Shown here: piece after piece, positions 1 through 5,735 of the stretch
How the letters are laid out: every line of letters begins with the position of its first letter
How positions within the stretch are numbered: the stretch's first letter is position 1
DNA from: JANNHP01 sp031404455
Lineage (GTDB): Bacteria; Planctomycetota; JAJSAM01; JAJVHW01
Length of the DNA: 5,735 nucleotides
Assembly (NCBI GenBank): GCA_031404455.1
Contig: JANNHP010000452.1
Location: forward strand, 1 to 5,735
Reading direction: 5' to 3'
Notes under the pieces: model-generated
The model's input: only the letters and a program-made list of their open reading frames with translations
Told to the model about the DNA's origin: nothing
Database searches by the model: none
Program-made: the position numbers and the translations under genes

Positions 1-34
1 GGCCGGATAGACTCCGAAAAGTGCGAAACTAGAA

Positions 35-106
35 CTTAGAGCCTGTCCGAAAAGGGGTCTGACCCTCTCTCCGGCAAGGCAGACCCTTTTGCGGACCGGC
101 TCTTAG
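35..106. repeat. Imperfect long inverted repeat in intergenic DNA
   Basis: The left arm at 35-64 pairs with the right arm at 78-106 around a 13-base centre. Aligning the left arm with the reverse complement of the right gives a shared CTTAGAGCC/CTAAGAGCC block, then GTCCG, AAAA, GGGTCTG and CC, broken by two mismatches and three single-base indels. The left arm also contains its own small palindrome, GGGTC-T-GACCC at 55-65. GC here is well below that of the neighbouring genes. The structure resembles a palindromic repeat of REP or MITE type, or the decayed end of a mobile element. No transposase is in the window, so its class is unknown. It lies about 140 bases beyond the end of the leftward methyltransferase gene and could also fold in that transcript. 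Confidence 0.6.
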
Positions 107-191
107 ACGCGGTGAGTTATCAGACTTAGCAATTTGACGCCGTGGTTGCATGCCATGGAAGAAGGCGCGACGATTGATCCGGGTGCGAACC

Positions 192-213
192 GGGCGGACA
201 CGGGGGTCCGCCC
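192..213. repeat. Perfect 8-bp-stem hairpin downstream of the methyltransferase
   Basis: GGGCGGAC at 192-199 is followed by a 6-base loop and GTCCGCCC at 206-213, a perfect stem of 8 G/C-rich pairs. It lies 33 bases past the stop codon of the leftward four-gene block, where a transcript-end hairpin would be expected. No T-run follows on the minus strand, so it is not a canonical intrinsic terminator. Its sequence is in the style of dispersed GC-rich palindromes found between genes in many genomes. It could serve as an mRNA 3'-end stabiliser, a factor-assisted terminator or simply a repeat unit. Confidence 0.5.
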
Positions 214-245
214 CTACCGAGAGGACGGGCACCGTTGCGGCGAAT

Positions 246-1277
246 CTACGGCGCGGGCGCGTAGTTCGCGACGACGAGATGCCGCGCTTCGCGGTCGTTG
301 CGGCCGCGGACGTTGTAGCCGTACTGCTTGCCGAACGAGCCGCGCTTGAACTCGTCGGCGTAGATGCGGTGGATGTCCGGCGTCTCCTTGATGACCACGA
401 GCCACCGGCACGGGAGCTTCGCGAGCGCCGCGGCGAGACGCTCCTGGTCGGCCTTGCCGAAGGCGTTGCCGCCGTAGGTGCTGAAGTCGCTGTCGTAGGG
501 CGGATCGACGAAGACGAGGTCGTCGGCTGCGAGCGACGCCGCCCGCGCGTCGAGGAACTCCTCGAAGTCGAGCGAGAAGAACGTGGCGCGCGCGAACATC
601 TGCCGCGTCCGCGGGGCGCGGAGCTGTTCGAGCCGCGCGAGGAACGACTTCGGGTTGTAGCTCGTTCCGCCGTACGGGATGTTGAACTCGCCCTTGTCGT
701 TGCTGCGGAACATCGAGCCGTAGCAGAAGTCGCGAACGAAGAGGAAGCACGCAGCCGCGCGCGCGCCGGTCGCCGAGCGCTCCTCGGCGCGGATGCGCGT
801 GTAGAACGCGGCGCGGACGGCCGTCTCGCAGTGATCCCGGAGCGCTGCGGCGTCGAACGTGACGCCGTGCTTCTTCTCGAGGTTCGCGAGGCGGCGGGCC
901 TTGTCCTCGACGGACGCCGTGACGCCGTCGGGATCGGCAGTCCGCGCCGGCTCGCCGCTCCGCGCCGCGGCGACCAGATCCGCGAACGCCGCCTGTCGTG
1001 CGTCCGCGACGGCGCGGAGCGATTCCCACGCGTCGCCGAGCGCCGCGATCTCGCGGAAGAGGTCCGCGTCGCCGCGCTGCACGCGGACGTGCAGATCGAC
1101 GAGTCGCTCGTGCTTGTCGTTGAGGAATGCGCGCCCCGAGAACTTCGTCAGCAGGTACGGCGCGCACCCGCCCATGAACGGGTCGATGAAGTCGCGGATC
1201 GTCGAGGGCAGGAACGGCTCGATCTGCGGCCACTCCCGCTTCTTGCCGCCGGGCCACTTCAGGATCGGCCGCGGCAT
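246..1277 (-). CDS. D12-class (Dam-like) DNA adenine-N6 methyltransferase
   Basis: This 343-residue protein is predicted to transfer a methyl group from S-adenosylmethionine to adenine N6 in DNA. The Dam/D12 motif order is present: motif X-like KWPGGKKR at 7-14, motif I DPFMGGC at 32-38, the acidic loop FLNDKHE at 51-57, a FLFVRDFCYGSMFR block at 178-191 followed by GEFNIPYGG at 196-204, the catalytic DPPY at 258-261, and a C-terminal HLVVANY at 333-339. It is longer than E. coli Dam (278 residues), mostly through an extended charged helical stretch at about 70-175. The last Gly of the usual FxGxG in motif I is Cys. The ATG at 1277 was chosen because motif X follows at once; it shares a base with the mgtE stop (TGATG) and has no Shine-Dalgarno of its own, so translation is probably coupled. 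The target sequence cannot be inferred, and no restriction enzyme is adjacent within the window. The family call is secure; whether it acts in restriction, repair or regulation is open. Confidence 0.92.
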   Translation of the reverse strand: MPRPILKWPGGKKREWPQIEPFLPSTIRDFIDPFMGGCAPYLLTKFSGRAFLNDKHERLVDLHVRVQRGDADLFREIAALGDAWESLRAVADARQAAFADLVAAARSGEPARTADPDGVTASVEDKARRLANLEKKHGVTFDAAALRDHCETAVRAAFYTRIRAEERSATGARAAACFLFVRDFCYGSMFRSNDKGEFNIPYGGTSYNPKSFLARLEQLRAPRTRQMFARATFFSLDFEEFLDARAASLAADDLVFVDPPYDSDFSTYGGNAFGKADQERLAAALAKLPCRWLVVIKETPDIHRIYADEFKRGSFGKQYGYNVRGRNDREARHLVVANYAPAP

Positions 1278-2734
1278 CAGAGGAGCGTGCCGTGCAGGAT
1301 CGCGAGGGCCACGGAGAAGTAGATGACGAGCCCGCTGACGTCCACGAGCGTCGCCACGAACGGCGCCGAGGCGCTCGCGGGGTCGAAGCCGAGCTTGCGC
1401 AGGATGAACGGAAGCATCGATCCCGCGATCGTGCCCCAGAGCACGATGCCCACGAGACTGGTCCCGACCGTCAGCGCGACCAGCACGTAGTGCTCGCCGT
1501 AGAGGTCCTCGGACGACAACCGCTGCCACAGCACGATCCGGACGAACCCGAGCACGCCGAGGATGGAACCGAGTGCGAGACCCGCGACGACCTCGCGCCG
1601 CACGACGCGCCACCAGTCTCGGAGCTTCACCTCGCCGAGGGCCATCGCGCGGATGACGAGCGTCGTCGCCTGGGACCCGGAGTTGCCGCCGCTCGAGATG
1701 ATGAGCGGGATGAAGAGGGCGAGGACCACCGCGCGGTGGATCTCCTCCTCGAAGTGCTTCATCGCCGACGCAGTCAGCATCTCGCCGAGGAAGAGCGCCG
1801 CGAGCCAGCCCGCGCGCTTCTTGAGCATCCGCGACATGCGGATCGTGAGGTACGGCTCGTCGAGGGCCTCGCTGCCGCCGAGCTTCTGCATGTCCTCGGT
1901 GGCTTCCTCCTCCATCACGTCCATGATGTCGTCGACGAGGATGCGCCCGACGAGCCGGCCCTTCTCGTCGAGGACCGCGACCGAGGGCAGGTCGTAGTCC
2001 TTCACGATCTCCGCGATCCGCTCCTGGTCCATCGTCACCGGCACGCTGCGGACGTCGGGGCGCATGAACTCGTGGATGCGCGCATCGGGCTTGTGCGTGA
2101 GGAGGTGCCGGTTCCTGACGCGGCCGAGCACGTGGTTCTCGTCGTCCACGACGTAGATGTCGTAGACGTCGCCGATCTTCGGGTCGTACTTGCGGCGGAA
2201 GTCCTCGATCGCCTGGGCGACCGTGAGGTCCTTGTGGAGCGTCATCAGCTCCGTCTGCATGATGCCGCCCGCGGTGTCGGGCGGGTAGCTGACGAGTTCC
2301 TCGAGTTCGGCGCGGACGTCGGGGTGGATCTCGTCGAGGACGCGCTCGCGGCGCTCCTCGGGGATCTCGGCGACGAGGTCGGTCGCGTCGTCCGTGCGGC
2401 TCTGCTCGGCGATGTCGGCGAGGCGTTCGTCGCCGACCGATTCGATCAGGTCCTCGCGGGCCTCCTCGACGTCGACCTCGCGGAGGACCTTCGCCTGCCG
2501 GTTGACGTCGAGGAGCGGGAAGATCCGCTGGCGGAGATCCTCGTCCACCATCTCGAGGAGGTCCGCGACCTCCGTCGCCGAGAGCGTCGCGAGGAACATG
2601 TTGACGGCCTCGGGCGTGCCCTTCTCGAGCAGCGCCCGGACCGGGTCATCGTCCAGCAGGATGTCTTCGTCCGGCACGAAGCGGCGGAGTCTAGCCCCGG
2701 GCCCGGCGAGTTCCGCTCGCATCGCGGGCGGCAT
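1277..2734 (-). CDS. mgtE: MgtE-family magnesium transporter
   Basis: This 485-residue inner-membrane protein is predicted to be a Mg2+-gated Mg2+ channel/transporter. It has the full MgtE order: a helical acidic MgtE_N domain at about 45-145, a YPPDTAGGIM linker at 150-159, two CBS domains at about 160-215 and 220-280, a connecting plug helix at about 281-300, and five predicted membrane helices from 307 to the end. The pore signature is clear: PLIISSGGNSGSQATTL at 343-359, and LVDVSG with Asp465, equivalent to the essential pore Asp of the Thermus protein. The N domain is rich in Asp and Glu, as expected for the cytosolic Mg2+ sensor. About 25-30 residues precede the usual family start. ATG 2734 is the first available start (no in-frame ATG, GTG or TTG between it and the upstream stop), but it lacks a good Shine-Dalgarno; ATG 2722 is an alternative. 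It sits 33 bases after the propeller gene and overlaps the methyltransferase start by one base. No M-box could fit in the 33-base gap. Confidence 0.96.
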   Translation of the reverse strand: MPPAMRAELAGPGARLRRFVPDEDILLDDDPVRALLEKGTPEAVNMFLATLSATEVADLLEMVDEDLRQRIFPLLDVNRQAKVLREVDVEEAREDLIESVGDERLADIAEQSRTDDATDLVAEIPEERRERVLDEIHPDVRAELEELVSYPPDTAGGIMQTELMTLHKDLTVAQAIEDFRRKYDPKIGDVYDIYVVDDENHVLGRVRNRHLLTHKPDARIHEFMRPDVRSVPVTMDQERIAEIVKDYDLPSVAVLDEKGRLVGRILVDDIMDVMEEEATEDMQKLGGSEALDEPYLTIRMSRMLKKRAGWLAALFLGEMLTASAMKHFEEEIHRAVVLALFIPLIISSGGNSGSQATTLVIRAMALGEVKLRDWWRVVRREVVAGLALGSILGVLGFVRIVLWQRLSSEDLYGEHYVLVALTVGTSLVGIVLWGTIAGSMLPFILRKLGFDPASASAPFVATLVDVSGLVIYFSVALAILHGTLL

Positions 2735-2767
2735 CCGCCGCCGCGCGCCGACGCGAAGGAGGACTCC

Positions 2768-3835
2768 TCACTTCCCGCCCGGAGTCGCGGGCAGAGGCGC
2801 GGGCAGGTCCAGCGCGACCGGTACGATCAGCTCGCCGTCCGCGGCGCCGCGACGGACGAGGAGCGAGCGCTCGTCGGCGCCGAACTCGTACTTCTCGAAG
2901 AGCTCGGCGGGCTCCGAGAGCGTCACGCGTCCCAACACGCGGCCGTTCGACAGATCCACGATCAGCGGCGGGCGCCCGAACACCGCGCCAAGCCGGCCCG
3001 AACGGGACACCGCGTCGATGCTCCCGATCCCGGCGAGCGTCCAGAGCCGCGCACCGGTCGCGGGATCGAGCGCGTCCACGGAGCCGTGGCCGATCATTCC
3101 GCGATCGGCGAGGACCGGTCCGCCCTCGGATCCCGCGACGACCCAGTCGTAGCCGTCGTCGGGCGACGAACTGGGCGAAGGCGTCGACCAGATCCGCTTA
3201 CCCGTCTCCGTGTCGATCATCGTGACGGAACTCTCCTGCGCGAGCACGAGTCGCGAGGTTCCGGCGGCGCAGATGTGCACCACGTCCTCGGTCTCGGTCC
3301 ACCTGCGGCGCACCGCCCCGGTCTCGACGTCGAGGATCTCGACACTGCGACCGCCCTTCACCAGGGCGACGCTGGCGGGCGCGACCGGAGTCGCGAGCCA
3401 CTCCTCGTCGAGGTCCGCCTCGAGATCTCCGGAATCGGGCTGCCGCTTGCGCCAGAGCTCCTTCCCCGTCGGGACGTCGTACACGGCGACCGAGCACCCG
3501 ATCCAGTCCGCCGCGACGAGCCGCTTGCCGTCTTCGCTGAGGAAGAGATCGGTCGGACTGTCCTCGGCGGTCTCACCGAGATCGAACTCCGCGATCTTCG
3601 CGCCGGTGGCGTCGATGACGGTCGCCCGTTCGGGACCGTCGTCGTCCGCGGTCTCCGCGCTCCAGCAGATCCGCGTGGCCGGGCCGTTCACGCACCACGT
3701 CCCGATCGACGCGACCGGTGCCGTGAGCGGCCGGCCCAGTTTGCCTGCGACGACGGACGACGCTGGGTCCCGGCTCCACGCCGCCTTCGCCGCCGCGATC
3801 TCGGTGCGGAACTTCGCGATCTCCGCCGCGGTCAT
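2768..3835 (-). CDS. PQQ/WD-like beta-propeller repeat protein
   Basis: This 355-residue protein of unknown specific function is built from repeated beta-propeller blades. Six copies of a D-x-x-[TSN]-G-x-x-[LIV] type turn are visible: VIDATGAKIAEF at 73, VYDVPTGKELW at 118, ILDVETGAVRRRW at 167, MIDTETGKRIW at 206, ALDPATGARLW at 255 and IVDLSNGRVLGRV at 292. The spacing is 38-49 residues, and the Trp after the turn is typical of PQQ-like repeats. There is no signal peptide or membrane segment; the N-terminus (about residues 1-25) is a charged, alanine-rich helix. It therefore looks cytoplasmic, unlike PQQ dehydrogenases or BamB, and no catalytic residues can be assigned. A scaffold or binding role is an inference. 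The ATG lies in an ATGA overlap with the lipoprotein stop, supporting both this start and coupled translation. Nucleotide composition matches its neighbours. Confidence 0.82.
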   Translation of the reverse strand: MTAAEIAKFRTEIAAAKAAWSRDPASSVVAGKLGRPLTAPVASIGTWCVNGPATRICWSAETADDDGPERATVIDATGAKIAEFDLGETAEDSPTDLFLSEDGKRLVAADWIGCSVAVYDVPTGKELWRKRQPDSGDLEADLDEEWLATPVAPASVALVKGGRSVEILDVETGAVRRRWTETEDVVHICAAGTSRLVLAQESSVTMIDTETGKRIWSTPSPSSSPDDGYDWVVAGSEGGPVLADRGMIGHGSVDALDPATGARLWTLAGIGSIDAVSRSGRLGAVFGRPPLIVDLSNGRVLGRVTLSEPAELFEKYEFGADERSLLVRRGAADGELIVPVALDLPAPLPATPGGK

Positions 3836-4527
3836 CTGCGACGGTCCGCAGCGCGCGCGCGAAGGCTCGCCGCGCTCCCGAGGCGCTCGAGCTTGGCCGC
3901 GTCCTCGAACTCCGCCTTCGAGATGCGCGCCGAGACCGTCCGGTCGTCGACGCGCTCGAACCCGTCCATCGACGTGACGATCCCCGGCATCCTGACCTCG
4001 GAGACGAGGCTCACGTCGGCCCAGAGCTTGCGCGACCTCGCGAGCATCTCCCTCCTGAACTCGCGGTCCGACGGCGGCGCGCGCGCGATCCGCTCCATCG
4101 CGCCGGACAGGTCGCCCGCGAACTGGCGCATGCCGTCGGCGGAGGACTCGAAGACGAAGCCATCGCCGTCAGCTCTCCACCGCAGCCGCACATCCTGGTC
4201 GCCGGCGCGGAGCCAGACGCTGTTCGCGTCGTCGAACCAGACGGTCAACGTGGTCGTGTCCCATCCGCCAACTGTCACGGTGGTCGCGCCCGTTATGGCG
4301 GCGACGCCCTCCGACTCATCGAGGAACCGCGCGAGCGCCTGCGTCGTGACGCCGATGTCCTGCGTGGCCTTCCGCAATGAGTTCGCGGGCGCCGAGAGCC
4401 AGATCAGGATGCGACCCGAGCCGTCGGGGAGCACGATCGTGCTCTCCTTGTACTTCAGGCACCCGGCCGTGAGCGCGGCGACGGCGACGACGGACACGAC
4501 CGTCCAGCGAATGATCCAGGCCCGCAT
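3832..4527 (-). CDS. Small predicted lipoprotein, function unknown
   Basis: This 231-residue protein is probably exported and lipid-anchored. The N-terminus has charged MRAWIIRW, a hydrophobic core of V and A at 10-19, and a lipobox-like LTAGC with Cys23 as the acylation site; Thr at -3 is less usual than Leu, so lipidation is likely and not certain. The mature part begins KYKESTIVLPDGSG and looks alpha/beta, with an Arg-rich tail (about 220-231). A segment at about 178-202 (MPGIVTSMDGFERVDDRTVSARI) has the rhythm of beta-strand pairs found in LppM-like envelope proteins, but this resemblance is weak. I do not recognise a family. Start 4527 was chosen over an in-frame ATG at 4599 because it has a strong GGGGAGG six bases upstream and puts the signal peptide exactly at the N-terminus. 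It is the first gene of the leftward block and overlaps the propeller gene by four bases. Confidence 0.82.
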   Translation of the reverse strand: MRAWIIRWTVVSVVAVAALTAGCLKYKESTIVLPDGSGRILIWLSAPANSLRKATQDIGVTTQALARFLDESEGVAAITGATTVTVGGWDTTTLTVWFDDANSVWLRAGDQDVRLRWRADGDGFVFESSADGMRQFAGDLSGAMERIARAPPSDREFRREMLARSRKLWADVSLVSEVRMPGIVTSMDGFERVDDRTVSARISKAEFEDAAKLERLGSAASLRARAADRRR

Positions 4528-4533
4528 GCGATG

Positions 4534-4540
4534 CCTCCCC
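4534..4540 (-). promoter_or_regulatory. Ribosome binding site of the lipoprotein gene
   Basis: On the minus strand GGGGAGG is followed by six bases and then ATG at 4527. It is the best Shine-Dalgarno in the leftward block and decides the start in favour of 4527 over the longer reading from 4599. Confidence 0.75.
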
Positions 4541-4600
4541 GCGGCCGACGGCGCGACGGCGCGAGTGTACTGCACGCGCCCAAGCCGCCGCTGCGACACG

Positions 4601-4625
4601 GTACGTTGGGCCGCGAAGGACGTAC
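4601..4625. repeat. Inverted repeat in the divergent intergenic region
   Basis: GTACGT at 4601-4606 and ACGTAC at 4620-4625 form a perfect 6-bp inverted repeat around 13 bases. Each half is itself a near-palindrome (GTAC/ACGT). It lies between the divergent lipoprotein and thiC genes and overlaps the candidate thiC promoter from the -35 box into the spacer, a position suited to an operator. A chance occurrence is quite possible at this length. Confidence 0.3.
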
Positions 4626-4634
4626 GGGTAGAAG
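4606..4634 (+). promoter_or_regulatory. Candidate sigma70-type promoter for thiC
   Basis: TTGGGC at 4606-4611 and TAGAAG at 4629-4634 are separated by exactly 17 bases. The matches to TTGACA and TATAAT are partial (TTG plus weak flank; four of six). Transcription would start near 4641, giving a leader of about 30 bases that holds the ribosome binding site but is far too short for a TPP riboswitch. In a high-GC genome with unknown sigma preferences this is only a candidate. Confidence 0.3.
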
Positions 4635-4658
4635 AGACCCCGTTCCGCCGCCCCCGAG

Positions 4659-4663
4659 AGGAG
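4659..4663 (+). promoter_or_regulatory. Ribosome binding site of thiC
   Basis: AGGAG, within GAGAGGAG at 4656-4663, is followed by seven bases and ATG at 4671. The spacing is ideal and supports this as the thiC start. Confidence 0.8.
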
Positions 4664-4670
4664 CCGTTCC

Positions 4671-5735
<1,065 letters not shown>

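Noticed and set aside
29..232. Small minus-strand open frame of 67 residues at the left end
   Set aside because: It runs through both inverted repeats, has no ribosome binding site I can see, and its peptide looks like the by-product of translated repeat DNA.
246..1277. Restriction-modification system
   Set aside because: A methyltransferase is present, but no endonuclease or specificity subunit is next to it in the window. One could lie to the left of position 1, beyond the repeats, so this is unproven and not excluded.
150..1322. Long open frame (390 residues) on the plus strand opposite the methyltransferase gene
   Set aside because: Its translation is Arg/Glu/Val-rich with no motif, and the opposite strand encodes a protein with all D12 methyltransferase motifs. 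High GC leaves few stops in antisense frames.
1278..1613. N-terminal extension of the methyltransferase up to 1613
   Set aside because: The extra 112 residues overlap the mgtE pore region in another frame and read as Arg/Ala-rich noise; motif X starts right after ATG 1277.
2735..2767. Mg2+-sensing M-box or other leader RNA before mgtE
   Set aside because: Only 33 bases separate mgtE from the previous gene, too little for any known Mg2+ riboswitch; the GGAG/CTCC repeat there is very short.
2768..3835. PQQ-dependent dehydrogenase or outer-membrane assembly protein BamB
   Set aside because: There is no signal peptide, no cytochrome motif and no PQQ-site pattern; only the generic blade repeats are shared.
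4528..4670. TPP riboswitch upstream of thiC
   Set aside because: None of the conserved THI-box blocks could be found by eye, and the sequence GAAGAGACCCC near 4631 is only a superficial resemblance.

Overview
This window comes from a high-GC bacterium: GC is clearly above 60% across the coding parts, with strong G/C preference at third codon positions. The organism cannot be named from the sequence. A lipoprotein signal peptide, a PQQ-like beta-propeller, MgtE and a long-type ThiC would fit a diderm environmental lineage such as Planctomycetota or a similar phylum, but that is a guess from style and not from a marker gene.

Layout, left to right. Positions 1-245 hold no credible gene. The stretch is noticeably poorer in GC over its first 150 bases (about 55%) and carries two inverted repeats: a long imperfect one at 35-106 and a compact 8-bp-stem hairpin at 192-213. 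It looks like repeat-derived intergenic DNA.

Positions 246-4527 are a tightly packed four-gene block on the minus strand. In transcription order it encodes a small predicted lipoprotein (4527-3832), a cytoplasmic-looking PQQ/WD-like beta-propeller (3835-2768), an MgtE-type Mg2+ transporter (2734-1277) and a D12-class (Dam-like) DNA adenine-N6 methyltransferase (1277-246). Junctions are a 4-base ATGA overlap, a 33-base gap and a 1-base TGATG overlap, so the block is very probably one operon with translational coupling at two junctions. The first two genes may act together; the link between a magnesium transporter and a DNA methyltransferase is unexplained.

Positions 4528-4670 are a 143-base divergent intergenic region. 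It contains a good ribosome binding site for each flanking gene, a possible sigma70-type promoter toward the right and a 6-bp inverted repeat overlapping it. No TPP riboswitch is visible. Positions 4671-5735 are the 5' part of thiC (thiamine pyrimidine synthesis) on the plus strand, cut by the window edge before its Fe-S cysteine motif.

I see no phage, CRISPR, toxin-antitoxin or recognisable defence cluster. The most unusual points are the gene company and noncanonical motif I of the methyltransferase, and the repeat cluster at the left end.
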